DNA of 64,000 nt from Peronospora farinosa (Eukaryota > Oomycota > Peronosporomycetes > Peronosporales > Peronosporaceae), in NCBI GenBank assembly GCA_947646735.1, contig CANTFK010000174.1:62001-126000 (forward strand), written 5' to 3'. The notes beneath the pieces were generated by a model. The model searched no databases, was not told the origin of the DNA, and saw only the letters and a list, made by a program, of their open reading frames with translations. Positions 50,348 through 62,642 of this stretch are shown piece after piece. Position 1 is the first letter of the stretch. The number at the start of each line of letters is the position of its first letter. The translations under genes and the position numbers were made by a program.

Positions 50348-51070
50348 TTGGCGAGGTTTGCTTCCTCGCGACCTTCACGGAATGAGGCCGTGAACATGAA
50401 AACCTCCTCCCACTCAGGAGAGGGTAACTATCGATTGTCGCTAATTCAATGGTTTAGAGAAGCTGACATCGCCATTGCCTCGAAGCTTCTCGAGGCGCCC
50501 CAGGAAAAGGGCAACCACTTTCTTTCCCGCCTCACCAGAAAGCCAAGAAATGAGCCCTTGATATCGGTGTGGCAAGCACGCGCTCTCCATGCATATGGCT
50601 AGACACCTAGCGTCATGTATTATAATTCATCCTATGGACATGTACACGCGATAGAATGTCAGTGCGGATGGTATGCGTGAGAGTCACCCCCTATAACTCG
50701 AGCGCGCGTAGCCTGCCACATTGAAGGATACATTTGCCATTGCCCTCCGTAAGGACTTGAGGGTCACCAAGGCCTACGCCATGCTTTCATTAATTATCGA
50801 ATCTCTACCTTTTGAATATGAAGCTGTGGAGATCGACATGATTAAGTCTTCGGGTGACCGACGACGTGTCACTTCCCATAAGGGTGACGCTCGCACCAAG
50901 AGTCAAATTGTTTGCTTTCGTTGTAGAAAATCAAAACATCGATCGGCTGATTGTCGTGCGCCAGCGCCGATATCGATGCATGTAGTGTACGCCTATCATG
51001 AGGGTGCTGGTTCGGCCGCACGTCCAAAAAAGGTCGAGACCAGTAGGCGCAGGGCGCCTTACTGGTAAAA
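50348..51070 (+). pseudogene. gag: Element E gag with zinc knuckle
   Basis: Piece 50348-50602 has GEGNYRLSLIQWFREADIAI and VWQARALHAYG. Piece 50721-51068 has DTFAIALRKDLRVTKAYAML-type sequence and the knuckle CFRCRKSKHRSADC (C-x2-C-x4-H-x4-C). The pieces are separated by stops. Confidence 0.7.
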
Positions 51071-51900
51071 ATGAAGGTCCGGTACTTCCGGTGGCAGCCC
51101 AACCTTCCAGTCCTCCTGCGCTGCGCGAACGGCTAAATGCCACCACTACGAGTGGTGATTCTTGTCTAATTCTTGTCAGTTTACATGTCGCCAGCGTCCG
51201 GCGACCTCTACGAGCAATCCTGGGCTCAGGAGCGACAAACAAATTTATTTTGTGAATATCGTTAGTCGATGCTACCTCCCAACATTCAGGTTCGTGAGGG
51301 ACCTCCATTTTTTCATGTGAGAACCTCGTCTCGACCACAGTGGGTGATGATGGAAACTTTAGTTCGACCAATACATTCACGTGCGAAAAAAACCTGTTCT
51401 ACCACATTTTTAAAGCGCTAGCGCTAATTTGCGTCTTCCTAATCGTTTATCTTGCTGTAAAGCGAAGGTTCACTGGAAATTGTGTCTCGAAGGACAGCGC
51501 AAGCAGTGCAGAAAGGGACATCGCTCGCTCTGTGCACCGCCTGCATCGTGGAATCACGATGCGCGACTGTGAAGTTCGGCCTGGAGACATCAAGAGATGG
51601 GTAAACACTTCACTGACATCGAACTTGCGCCGGCGTCTCACTGATGTGGCTAACCAGTCGATCCGGGGCTTATAACGTGCCAACCATGGCAATCCCACTA
51701 TGCAATCGAATGCATAATTCATCGCAATCATTAAGAAATCAACAATACTGCAAAATCGTTAAACGTGTCTGCAACGATACTTCGCGCCGCGATACGCGGT
51801 GTAATTTCCCGTCAGCCAACTTGACGACGACTTGGCTAGATTGAGCAAGAGCTCCCACACGGGGTTACGGCGGACGAGCAGAAGCTTCCTTATCAAGTGT
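51071..51900 (+). pseudogene. pol: Element E protease region (active site mutated)
   Basis: The frame 50998-51255 reads RPLRAILGSGATNKFIL, a retropepsin core with Gly in place of the catalytic Asp. After it, on both strands, only broken frames; the linker to RT is not legible. Confidence 0.6.
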
Positions 51901-52300
51901 CGACGGTCGAGTTTGGGCTACTCCCGTCAAGTATTTCTGGAATTACGGGATAAGGACATCCAGTGCCTAGAGGGGGATGATAATTTATCATCTGACTGCG
52001 GCTCGATAGCTTCGAGTAGTGAATCGAAGCACGATGGGGACACCAGCATCGAGATTTAGCGTTGGAATGTGTCCACGTTATCGTGTACGTGGAAGAGAGC
52101 TCACAAATATGCGCCAATATATCGAAGTTTTCGCGTCTTCGATTACAAGCCTTCAGGACTCTCCTGGAAACATTTCCTAACTGACCTTAAGAATGGAAAT
52201 GTTTCTGATCACCAAGGAGGTGGTTAACGTGGCAAACGAGGAGCATATGGCGAGTCCTCGAACCTCTGAGCCCAAGTCAGCGCGTGAAGAAAGATTTGCG

Positions 52301-53226
52301 TTCCAATCATGGTAGGCACTGCGAAAGTCTGGTAACCCTGTCTACGACATTGCTCGTGAGTATGCAGACGTGTTCCCGGACAAGATCCCGGCTGAACTTC
52401 CTGCGGACCGTGATGTTCGGCACGAGATTGATCTCGTGCCAGGGTCGAAGTATTGTGTGACACGGCAGTGGCCGTTGCCTCGAGATCAAGTCGAAGCTAT
52501 TGACGCATTCTTCAAAGGCCGCCACAAAGCGGGTCATGTGCGTGCGAGTATCTCACCACATTCGAGTCCAACCTTCTGTGTGAAGAAGGCTAAGGAAGGC
52601 TGGAAGATAGTGAATGCGTTTTATAAGCTGAACGATGCCACTATTCCTGCACAAACGCCTATCCCCAAGAAAGATATGGTGCTAAATATCATGCCAGGAA
52701 GTGTCATCTTCAGTGCGATTGACTTGACCGATGGCTTTTATCACATTTTGATGCGACCTAGCGATATCCCGCTCACAGCGGTGAGCACATGTTATGGGAG
52801 TGGCTGTTTATGCCACAAGGATTATTGAACGCTCCGGTCACTATCAATCGCATGGTGTCTCAAGTGTTGATTCCGCTTCGGAACTTTGCTCCAAGTAATT
52901 TTGACGACATCTTTGTTCACAGTCTCTTTGGGGGCAACTTTAGCGATGTCCAAGTTCACCTTCAACACCTGAAACAAGTGTTAAAGTCATGCGAGAAAAC
53001 AAGTTGTATGCGATTTTTGATAAAAAATATCTTTTGTGCACCGGAGAATCTGGTGCTGAGATGTTATGTGGGCAAATCGGGAGTTCGAGCTGATCCAAAG
53101 AAGGTGTCGTCCATCTGCTCTTGGCCCACACCCAAGATTTCTACGGAGTTGCGCCAGTGGCTCGGCTTGACTAAATACCTGCGTAAGTATACAAAGGATT
53201 ATGCTGGTCCTACCAGACGACTCTAA
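52301..53226 (+). pseudogene. pol: Element E reverse transcriptase (one frameshift)
   Basis: Frame 52370-52828 has RHEIDLVPGSKYCVTRQWPL, FCVKKAKEGWKIVNAFYKLN, IFSAIDLTDGFYHILM. Frame 52789-53226 continues LWEWLFMPQGLLNAP, the catalytic FDDIFVHS at about 52897-52920 and WPTPKISTELRQWLGL (thumb). The shift lies near 52795. Confidence 0.85.
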
Positions 53227-55200
53227 GCCATTTTACGTGGTATGCGATGCCAGTGATTTCTCAATTGGTTGCCCTCATGCAATTTGATATTGAGAACCGT
53301 GAACGAGTCGTGAGCTACGTCCCAACGGATTGCACGATGGCTCTCATTCTTATCCGAGTACACTTTCGCCGTACATAACGATCCGGGCAAGGCTTAAATT
53401 TTCGTCAATGCTCTGTCACGACATCCCGACTACGAACCACGGACTGCTCTGAGTCGTCAGGCGACTGATGACGAGGATGATGATAATCGATCTGCGATGT
53501 ATGTATCGCTGAATTAAACTCAGGTCACAACCGATCTGTGTTCATTCGACGAGATCGTCGCCGCGTACAAGAGCGATTCAGATTATGCAGACATTATCGA
53601 TTATCTGCGTGCTCCCAGCAATGTTGCACTGGGAGCTTAATCATGAATTAAGCGTAATCACAGTCATCGATATAGTTTGTACGGAGATTTGCTTCTTTGC
53701 AGCATCGATCAACTTGATGCCCCTCGCGCGGTGATCACCAACGACATGAATTTGCGCGCTCATATTATTCACGAGTATCACGATGCCCTGTCTAGGGCCA
53801 TTTAGGCCGCGAAAGACTTTCGCGGCTGTGTCGAGACTTCTTCTGGCTACACATGTATAAGTGGGCACGCAATTGGATTCGAACGTGCGAAATATGCCAG
53901 CGTGTAAAACCACTCCATCACCGCAGGCTCTCCTGCGATCGTTGTCGATTGCAGCCGAGGCCGGGCGCTCAGTTTCGATAGACTTCATTTTTGGGCTCGC
54001 GCCCGATAGTCATGATCGTACGGGTCTCCTGGTATTTGCTGACTAGTTCATCAAATTGACACATCTAGTGCCTGCTCATGATTAGATCACCGCGGCAGAG
54101 ACCGTGGTGCACTTCATTGACGCGGACTCCGTCACCATGGCCTGCCTAAAAACATTGTTTCGGAGTGTGATTCGTGATTCACGTCCGCATTAGAACGTCA
54201 CTGTTCGAGCTTCTCGGAAAAAAAGTGCAGATGTCGACAGCGGCCTATCCGGGAATGAATGGCAACCGATCGCGTGAACCGGGTCCTCAAAGAAGTTCTT
54301 CGAAGTCATGATACGTCAAACAAGAGTTGGACCCCAATTTTACCACTTGCTGAGTTCGCATTCAATATTACTGTACACGTGTCAGCAGGATCAACGCCAT
54401 TTTTGGTAAATCGGCTCGTCAACATCGAGTTACTACTTTTCTTGCCGTGGGTCGACAGCTTCACTTCAAGTGTAAAGGTGTTACAAAAGGATCGAGTGAA
54501 TCTCACGGTAATATTAGCGCGAATGTAGTAACCCGATCGAAGGAAAAGACGTCTGCTACGACTCCACGTGACGTGGCGTCCTCTTTAGCTTGATGGACTG
54601 CACAGACATTAATTGATCATCTTCGGGTAAGCGTCGCCTACTGCCAACTACGCGCCGATTGAGTCTGCGCGACCAATTAATGATATGACTGGGTCGAGTT
54701 TATACTCCAAGGTCAATCCATCACCCGATTTGTACATGACAGCCTTGAGTGGACCAGAAGAAAGAGAACGCAGACAAACATGGCAGAAAGAACATGACCA
54801 AGTTTGAGAAAGGCGATCGTGTATTATTCTCCACCGAAGTTCGTTGGGAATCAGCGATTACTAACCTAGACGCCAAAATATCGTGCCACGCATCATTGGT
54901 CCATTCAAAATTCTCAAGGCAATCGACGATGCGTATACACTAGACGTTTCCACATCATTGCGACTCCACCAGAGGTTCTACGTCGGGCGGCTAACGGATA
55001 TATAGCCAATCTACGCAGTATGGGGTGGTTCCAAAGTCGAAATAATGGGTCCGTAGATCGATAGGCCCTCCCGTCGTGCTCGACGCGAAGATGAAATCGG
55101 GGGCGGTTGTGGGCTTAATGTCTCATTCGATCAGGATATGTTGGAACCACGCTCTTCGCTTCTTCGTGACGTCCACATGCTGTTCAGTTATACGAAACTG
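53227..55200 (+). pseudogene. pol: Element E RNase H, integrase and chromodomain remnants
   Basis: Multiple frames. Legible parts are a zinc-domain remnant near 53760-53900 and the integrase core (VSIDFIFGLAPDSHDRTGLL, then VFAD, at about 53975-54046). NKSWTPILPLAEFAFNITVH (about 54320) and KFEKGDRVLFSTEVRW (54800) follow, then HASLVHSKFS/LDVSTSLRLHPRFYVGRL (GPY/F module, about 54890-54990). A chromodomain end, EPRSSLLRDV, is at about 55145. Stops are frequent. Confidence 0.7.
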
Positions 55201-56061
55201 TTGAGTCGGGCAACTCCGATGCTAGCGCGGACGTAAATATTCTCGTCTTAAAAAAAGCGGTGGGGCGGTCCACGTCGTCGAGAACGAGAGGGCTGACGCG
55301 AGCGAGAACGTTGTGGTGAATATATATCACCACGACTACAAGGCGAGAACCTCGCAACAGGACGGGTAGGCGAACGTATTGCTTTCCTGCGCTGATAATT
55401 TAGCGGAGTCTGACTCCGCTGTCACGAGTGGTGTTGCCAGCAAGGTGCATCACGAATAACTGCAGTCCTCCGTTCGCTAATACTGCGTTCATACTTCGCT
55501 ATACAACATCGATCACATTCGCTGAGTGGACACTCAGCGATATGCCGTCCCTAATTATCGTGAAATGGATGTGACATCGAGTCGCAAGATTAGCATCCCT
55601 CGTTGGCATTTACGAAGCAGATGCGGCACTCATTTCAAGCATTCTCACATACATTTTCGCGTTGCGCGCAGATGAAGTGATCGGTGCGAAAGTCCTCTCG
55701 ATCGACGAACCATTCTTCAAACTACTACCATCCTCAAGCATCCGATATCAACGTCGGATGAAGGAGCACCTGGCTCGTTGCAGGGAATCGTATCCGAGTC
55801 CACGAAGACTTTTTCTACGCAGTTTACGATAACGTCAAAAGAGGTCCTGCTTCATTTCCAGTGAGTTCGGAGCGCGAGCTCCGGACAATTCAAACAGTGC
55901 CCAAGGGATGAGTTGTAGTCCATCACGTGGATGGTTGCACTCCCGCTTTAAGTGCTTGAGATTGTTGCAGTGTTGAAAGTCGTGTGTTTGGCCATTGCTC
56001 GGTTCGGTTGTGAGTGTAGGAGTTTCGACATTTAAGCACTCACGGTTATTGAGTGCTTTTT
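55201..56061 (+). other. Element E 3' non-coding region
   Basis: No coding region recognised between chromodomain remnant and polypurine tract. Confidence 0.45.
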
Positions 56062-56075
56062 CGAAAAGGGAGTAA
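56062..56075 (+). other. Polypurine tract of element E
   Basis: CGAAAAGGGAG directly before the 3' LTR, the expected position for the plus-strand primer. Confidence 0.65.
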
Positions 56076-56400
56076 TTTAATGAGCCACATTGCATTTATA
56101 ACATTAACAGAAATTAGTAATTACATTTGTAGTCAGGTGCTGTGCCCGAATAGTGGACGCAGCGTGACAATTTATTATTGGGGCCTAAAGACCCAACATG
56201 GGCCAACTTTAATCTAAAAACTGATTGGTTCCCAAAAGGCAAGGAAATGGTCGTATTTATTACGACTTGTGAAAATATACGTAATTAGTACGAATTTAAC
56301 TAACAAAATCAGTTGAATTTACTTAGTACCTAATACCTGATCTTGGGTCTTCCTCAAGCGCACGTGCGAGCTAGTGATGGTACGTTCTAGCCCCGTTAAA
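56076..56400 (+). repeat. 3' LTR of element E
   Basis: 325 bp, matching 49783-50107 with few differences. The ends are mutated (TTTAA start, TTAAA end). Confidence 0.92.
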
Positions 56401-56405
56401 ATGTA

Positions 56406-56782
56406 CGTGAGAGCAAGTCGCCTCACTGCATGCCGAACTTCTGTGTGCGTAAAGTAATAATTGGATGGCGCGTGGTTCATGCTTATAATAAGCTGAACAT
56501 CGCCACCATTCCCGCTCAAACGCTGATCCCGCGGAAAGATGTCTTGTTGAACTCCATGGAAAAGTCAACTATCTTTTTCGCGTTGGATCGGAAGGATGGA
56601 TACTATCAAGTTCACATGAAAGAGACGGATGTAGCCAAAACGGCAGTAAGCACCCCAAGCGGTATGCTGTGGGAGTGGCTTGTGATGCCACAAGAGTTGA
56701 AGTGTGCTCCGGCAACATTCAACCAAGTGGTGGCTCACGTGTTGCGTCAGCACCGTGTCTACGCGCCCAATTTTTTTAACGA
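56406..56782 (+). pseudogene. pol: Element D reverse transcriptase, part after element E
   Basis: Reads RESKSPHCMPNFCVRKVIIG, AYNKLNIATIPAQTLIPRKD, IFFALDRKDGYYQVHM, LWEWLVMPQELKCAPATFN and VYAPNFFND. The catalytic box is NFFND, so the first Asp is replaced, and the sequence is cut immediately afterwards by the LTR of element C. Confidence 0.82.
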
Positions 56783-57791
56783 TGTATTAGTGCTAGGGTC
56801 TATTGGAGAGTTTGGGTTAAGTACATGTTATGATTTGCTCGATTATTACGACGTCGAGTTATCGGGACTTTTCTCGCCAACGCTTGGATCTCGTTCCCTT
56901 AACGGTTGGATCCCGTTTCCATAATGGTTGTATCCCTTTCCCATAACCGTTGGTACCCTTCCCATGACGGTTAAATGCATTTCCCATAACGGTCGTATCC
57001 CTTTATCACAACGGTTGGATATCTGTCAAGCAGCTCGCGATTCAGTTCACAAGAATGACGTAGTATAGTCGACCGCGATCTTGAACTGATACGCGATCTG
57101 ATTTAGATCGCGATTTAAGAATAAGGCAAGATCGCCGGTGGATCGGGATGCAGAGGTATTTGAGGTGGACCACATATCGAGATCTGATTTTTCTGGAAGG
57201 ACGACACGTGGTAAAATATCCTGGAATACAGATAGGCAGAATCGTAGGTTTTGGTTTTTGATTGGTTAACACTGAACATAGTTTAATTTTACTTCTTATA
57301 CACGTGCCAACTTCTCTTCCGGGCTGAATTCTTTGACCACCCGACGTCTCGAGGAATCCAACACACTACGCAATTCATATACCTGCATTGTTTGGCCAGG
57401 GATTGCAAGAACTTTAAACACTACTCAACTGCTATCGGACGCAGATGGAACACGTAGCGCAAGGCGAAGCAAGTGCAAGACGGATCAAGTGATCAGAAGA
57501 TCCATGCTTCGTTACATTGGATAACCGTGATCGATTAGAAAGATTACACCAAGTACTCGATCGATCTTGTGAGGATTTTTTTAAGATTACCAACCCTCCT
57601 ATCCCTAACCCAATTAGGATCAACATCGACTCAAGTCCGCCGAGAAGAGAGCAACCCGCCCTACCGACGGGTACACAAGGTGAGGAAGGCTTTATACACG
57701 GAATCGGGGTACCCCCTCCGTTAGTCGGTCGTCCGGGCGCCAGTGTAAAGCTAAAAACGCATCAGCAATTTTGCGAAACCACTCCGCTACA
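56783..57791 (+). repeat. 5' LTR of element C (start approximate)
   Basis: From about TGTATTAG to CCGCTACA. CGAGTTATCGGGACTTTTCT and CGCCAACG recur in the 3' remnant. The end contains the family block CGGGGTACCCCCTCCG. A minisatellite of about 22-25 bp units lies at 56873-57018. Confidence 0.7.
56873..57018. repeat. LTR minisatellite of element C, about 24-bp unit
   Basis: About six imperfect units of the type AACGGTTGGATCCCTTTCCC. The 3' LTR remnant keeps one to two units. Confidence 0.75.
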
Positions 57792-57792
57792 A

Positions 57793-57810
57793 TGATGCGC
57801 GTTCCCGGAT
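57793..57810 (+). other. Primer-binding site of element C
   Basis: TGATGCGCGTTCCCGGATC starts one base after the LTR end; same type as A and B. Confidence 0.55.
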
Positions 57811-58288
57811 CTTCTGGCGACTCAGGATTTCACCGTAAGTCCCTAAGAGAAGATGTTAAGGTCAACATTAAAACTGGGATTGGAGCGTCAGCGGCAAAGG
57901 GATCACCGCAGACGTGTGAAGAAAAAAGATCCCCGGATCATCAGCGTTTTGGGAGTAGCGCAGATGAACAAGAAAACCGAAGAGGAAGATCAATAAATTG
58001 ATTTAAAAATATACCCCCTCCCAGGTCCTTTCGAGGACCCCTACGGATCACGTTGCAAAACGTGATCCGCTGGATAAAAATCCTTCGGTTATAACCGAGG
58101 GAAATTTATCCAAAACCACTTCAAATTCGAAGAAGAAGAAGAATTCGAAGCCATCTCGAGTGAAGATGAAGGCGCGTGAGTCGGATCATGATGATAACGA
58201 CATGAAGCCGGCGCATGAGGGAGACAAGACGGAAGGATGGCAATTCGATCAGATAGAATGGTGTTTTCATTAGAAGGCGCTTTAAGAT
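57811..58288 (+). other. Leader of element C
   Basis: No coding domain recognised. It contains an inverted repeat around GGATCACGTTGCAAAACGTGATCC at about 58044-58067. Confidence 0.5.
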
Positions 58289-59150
58289 TTGTTGTCAAGC
58301 GATTCCGTCCTAAAAATTTTGAAACCGAAGTTGATTGGATCGCTGCGAGGGCCAGTTTCAGCTCCCATTCCGACACCGAACCAAATGGAAGCGATCCGTC
58401 GGCTTATGGAGTTGCTCCAAAACGCTGGATTCACCGCTGGAGCTTTTGACGCACAGGTGCTGTTGGAATGCGATCATGATCGAGTGATCCAAGCAGGGCG
58501 ATCTCTTTTTTCAAAGCTAATTCCGCTTACTGGAGAGTGCGATCCAGTTGATCAGGCAATTCAAACGATCGTAGATATTTTAAAGGATATCATACTGGAT
58601 CGTCACAATATATGTCAGCGGAATTCGAAGGAGATTCGGATTCTCGAATGATATTCAGCGGATCACTTGAACCGGCTGGTGCAGCCCATATTCGCGAACT
58701 ACTTGTACCGACCAAGCCCGATTTACGATCGACGACGAAGTTGCAACTGAAGACATAAATGTGGCTGGAATAGGTCAGCTGCAGTCCTACTCTGAAGCTG
58801 CTATGACAAAGTATGAACAGACTCAAGCTCGCATGAACGCTAGTCGATTTGGGATCCCCACAAATACCTCAAAAGTCTGCATCTCGGATGTGGACATGGA
58901 ATCAGCCGGATCGTGTCAATCGCGATCCAATAATTACGATCCAGACGATTTGGGGCTGAAGAATTTAAGACGGCCCCAAATGGCAAGTGCAAACAATGTA
59001 CCTTATGGTGGACTGGTCACTCAGCGAGTTCGAATGTCTGCGATTGCAGACCTGAAAGAATTTACAGGCCAAAAATCGAGCGGGAAGCTGGGTTAACAAG
59101 GCCAAATCGGCGTTCTTACGCGATCAAGCCCCAGATGATGAAAATGTTAG
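58289..59150 (+). pseudogene. gag: Element C gag remnant
   Basis: 58289-58651 matches the N-terminal gag domain of B (LMELLQNAGFTAGAFDAQVL). 58761-59096 matches its middle (SDVDMESAGSCQ, RVRMSAIADLKEFTGQ). A few capsid codons follow in another frame (KSAFLRDQAPDDE, about 59105-59145), then the internal deletion. Confidence 0.78.
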
Positions 59151-59159
59151 TATTTAATA

Positions 59160-59720
59160 ATTTACTCACGAGTGGACAATTTTGAAGGCAGTGTCTATAT
59201 ATTCAACGGATCTAACAGTGAATAAAGCAGAATACAACGGCATGTTGCTGAGTTTTTAATTACTTTAAAACCAGAACAGGGGACGAGTCATAATTTGTGG
59301 AGACTCAAATTTGATGATTCGACAAATGCGTGGTGAGATTAATTGTAAAGCGCCAGGTCTACAATTGTTGCGACATGAAGCGCTGGAGAAATTGCGGTCG
59401 TGGCTTGCTCATGAGTTTCTACATATAAAACGCGGTTGAAATCAGAGCGCGGATCGATCGGCTTGTATCGAATTGCAACGAGAAGAATGGGCGAGTGTGA
59501 CTACGGATGAGTATCGCAGAGATCTAATAACGCTTTATCGGTTGGATGAATTGCTGAAGCCTCAAGAAACCAAGTCAGTAATTAAAGTAGCGGCGATCAC
59601 CCGATCACCACGAAGAAAACGTCGACAACCACAGATTTTGCAGGAAGAAATGGTTCAACAGATGAGAAGTGATCACATACAGCGTGCTCAAGACGAAGAA
59701 TGTTGGAATATTAATTTGTA
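59160..59720 (+). pseudogene. pol: Element C archaeal-like RNase H remnant and tether
   Basis: RVIICGDSNLMIRQMRGEIN and EFLHIKRG (then a TGA) NQSADRSA match the second RNase H of A and B. 59473-59721 is the tether to integrase. Confidence 0.78.
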
Positions 59721-60796
59721 GACATATTTGGTCGGTAAATCTCGACATTGACGATCGAAGAAGCGACATCATGTGCCAAGATTGCATAAGACTATGAATT
59801 GGATAGAGATGATTTGTTGTATTTCTGCCCTGGAACCACAACAAAACCCGAAGATCGAGACGAGATCGCCCGTCTAGTGGTACCTGAAAATCTGCAGGAA
59901 GATTCTCTGCATCATTAATATTCTAGTTTGGAAGGGGACCACCAGGGAATTGAAAGAACCTACCAGCAGATTAGAGCACATTTTCAATGTAAGGTCTATA
60001 CCGAAGTGTACAGCGCTATGTGAATTAGTGTTCGGATTGTGAAACTGGAAAGGGACGTCCCTTGATTAATAGAGAATCACCGGGTATTTTACAGGTTACC
60101 TACCCATTTTAAATAATCACCATGGATCATATCCCGTCTCTGCCTAAATCGTTCAAAATCAATACCGAGTCACTTATATGGGTGGATTTATTTTCTGGCT
60201 ATGTGGTCGCCAAAGCAAGTACGTCGCGAACGGGCCAAACTATCGCTGAAAACTATGAAGAGTGTGTCTTTCGTCGTTTTGGTGCTAGTGAAGCAATACG
60301 GCAAGACCGAGAACCCGGTTTATGTCCTATTTTTTTTCGTGCATTCAACCGAATTATTGGACAGAAGCAAAGGGCAACGATGGCATATCGACCTCAACCA
60401 AGTGGAACTGCTGAACGTATGGTGCAAACACTTACTCGTGCATTAGATATGTATGTCTCTGACGTCAATCAAAAAGATTGGGACGAGTATGCCAAATGTT
60501 TAACGTTCGCGATCAATACCGCCCAAGATCGGGTGCGTGGCGACACGCCATTTTTCTTGATTTATGGTTGGGATCCGCTATCTACGTTGGAAGCCACATT
60601 AACATTAGGGAGTACTAGACGTCGGGATCGCGATCCACGTTGGTGGAGAATTCATGTGCAACGGCATTATCAGCGGGCGAGGGAAGGAGTCAATGAGAGA
60701 CGAAGAACTGCTATCCAAACACGTTCTGATCACCACAACTTAAGCCTCATAAATATGAACCAGGGGTGCAAGCCTGGTTATATTTGGATCGTGTGA
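59721..60796 (+). pseudogene. pol: Element C integrase
   Basis: The zinc-domain region is broken (LEGDHQGIERTYQQIRAHFQ, then shifts). The core, open from ATG 60122 to 60796, has MDHIPSLPKSFKINTESLIW, VDLF, QDREPGL and SGTAERMVQTLTRALDMYV, so the DDE positions are kept. Confidence 0.85.
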
Positions 60797-61564
60797 AAGA
60801 AGGGTACGCTCGAAAGCTAGCACATATGTGACATTGACCTTTTCGAGTGAAAGAAATGTGTAAAGATCATGCTGTTCACCTGGAGATCGCTAGGACACCA
60901 TATCAACTATTTTCTAGCGTGCATATATCGAAGTTGAAAATGGTAAAGAAGTTTCCGGATCGTCCGAACAATTTGATGACGAAAGAAGAAGAATATCGAT
61001 TCGATTTGGACAAAGCTGTTTGCCGAATGATAGTTTCAAAAGCGATCTTGAAAATTAGAATACGAAGTTTAAAAGATTGTGGATGTACGATCTGATAGAA
61101 AGACACGTTTTGGCCGAGTACATCGACAGTTTAAAGTCTACTGGAAAGTTTATGCCGACCCATCCTGGATGTGATAAATTGTGGTGCATTAGCGAGATTT
61201 TAGGCGTGGCATAATTAGCAGAAATTGTTTTGTAGTGATGCAGTCACATGAAGAAGGATCTGTTGTCTAACGAAGATCGAATGTTGGGAGTGGTACAATA
61301 TGCAACAATATTGCATAGGGTGGTGGAAAGGAAGTTTGCGTGTAATGAGTATAGAGGACGAAGGTCTAAAAGACTGGATCGCGACTAAAAAGGCCAAAAA
61401 AAGAAACTTTTTTACAAAGACCAACGAAATGAAGAAACGTAATCGAATTGTATTAAACGACTAAGAGGTGTTCCTAGTTCAGAAACACCTCGAGAAATAT
61501 CAATCGAACAGACGGTGCACAGCCAAATCGACACTGTATAACTTCTTCCGGTGCAGAGGACGAT
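60797..61564 (+). pseudogene. pol: Element C GPY/F module and degenerate tail
   Basis: FRVKEMCKDHAVHLEIARTP and VHISKLKMVKKFPDRPNN match the module of B. The chromodomain is barely legible (about 61100-61200). No antisense accessory gene was found in the remaining short 3' region. Confidence 0.65.
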
Positions 61565-61688
61565 TGTGATTAAGTCGATTAGAAAAATGGGCTAAGTCCA
61601 TGTAAAAACTTGCTCGATAAATTCGGAGCCGAGTTATCGGGACTTTTCTCGCCAACGGTTGGATCCCTTTCCCACAACGGCCGAATCC
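61565..61688 (+). repeat. Truncated 3' LTR of element C
   Basis: Matches the first about 120 bases of the 5' LTR, then is interrupted by the inverted LTR at 61689. Confidence 0.7.
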
Positions 61689-62642
61689 TGTGGTGAAGTG
61701 GAATCTCAAACAACGTGAGGGAACCACATACACACACAGCGCCGGATTGCCGACTTTTGGAGGGGGTACCCCGATACCGTTTCGCGTCAACCTTGGGTCT
61801 CACCTTGTGTACCCGTCGGCTTGGCTGGTCTTGCTCTTTGTTAAACGCAGAAGACTTATAGACTTGGTCCTTGTATGGGGGCCACGAGTGGGTATACTTC
61901 ACTCGGGCACAAGGTTTCTTGGGCTCAATCGACTGTGTCGAGAGCAATGCACCTGGTACTCTGTACTCTTTTCGGTGTCTAACTGTTTCTTGGTTCTTGG
62001 ACCCCTTTCTCTTGTTCCCCGTAGGGAAACCGCTTCCTGTAGCGGGTGTTGGGTGTTTTGACACTTACTTGACACCTCAAGCCAACTATCCTGAGGTTCA
62101 ACTTGCGTAGCTTAAGCCGTCTATCACCTGCTAAAGTAGGGAGTACAAAGGGTATCCCGCCCGGAAGAGGTGGAGCGACGTAGAAGCTAGGAGGGGGCGC
62201 TTAGCGCTGCCACGTGTAAAGCAAATTCGAGTGTGTTTATTCATCTTATACTTTGTATGCTTTTTCTTGCCTAATCTTTAATCTTCGCTCTGGATAATGC
62301 CACGTGTCGACTCTTATAGGAAGAACTGGCTCCTTAGTACATGTACTTTCTGTAACCTTCGGGGGTCCGTGTACCGTTTTCGCACCCTCAAGCATTGGGC
62401 ATAGGTACCCTGGTACCCTGGGCCCTGTACCCTATACCCTAGGCCCTGGTTATCTGGACCCTGGGGCCTGTACTGGCTCAGCGCTTCTGGGTCCTTATAT
62501 TCTTAATAAGTCTGGGGCCTGGTGTGAGGTTGTGGATCTACAAGGCCGTGTTGTGGTCACTCCCTCGAGGAAGTGACCATAAATTCTATTGCCTCCTGTT
62601 CCTGATTCCTTCATGCTCTGATTTCTTTGGCACTTCTCCACA
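61689..62642 (-). repeat. Solo-like LTR of the A/B family, reverse orientation, about 954 bp
   Basis: On the plus strand it starts TGTGGTGAAGTGG and ends CACTTCTCCACA, paralleling the B LTR ends. It contains the GGGGGTACCCCGATACCG block and GCCACGTGTAAAGCAAATT (B: GCCACGTAGATCGCAAATT). The flanks (AATCC, GAAGC) do not match, so this is not a simple insertion; recombination or deletion is likely. Confidence 0.75.

Larger units (their letters stand above)
49783..56400 (+). mobile_element. Ty3/gypsy element E (6.6 kb), complete but decayed, nested in D
   Basis: Two 325-bp LTRs (49783-50107, 56076-56400) flank gag, protease, RT, RNase H, integrase and chromodomain remnants, all on the plus strand. 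A 5-bp duplication ATGTA flanks it. Inside, most frames are broken. The two LTRs differ at only a handful of positions although the interior is heavily degenerate. Confidence 0.9.
46657..56782 (+). mobile_element. Ty3/gypsy element D, 3'-truncated, split by element E
   Basis: 5' LTR, gag, protease and RT start lie at 46657-49782. RT resumes at 56406 after element E and ends at about 56782, where the LTR of element C begins. RNase H, integrase and the 3' LTR of D are not found. An LTR of the same family at 62643-63037 is inverted and so is not its partner. Confidence 0.8.
56783..61688 (+). mobile_element. Ty3/gypsy element C, internally deleted, same family as A and B
   Basis: 5' LTR (about 56783-57791), primer site, gag remnant, then directly the second RNase H, integrase and GPY/F module, and the start of a 3' LTR (61565-61688). 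Protease, RT and first RNase H are missing: the capsid text ends near 59150 and RNase H text begins near 59160. The 3' LTR is cut by another LTR at 61689. Confidence 0.8.
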
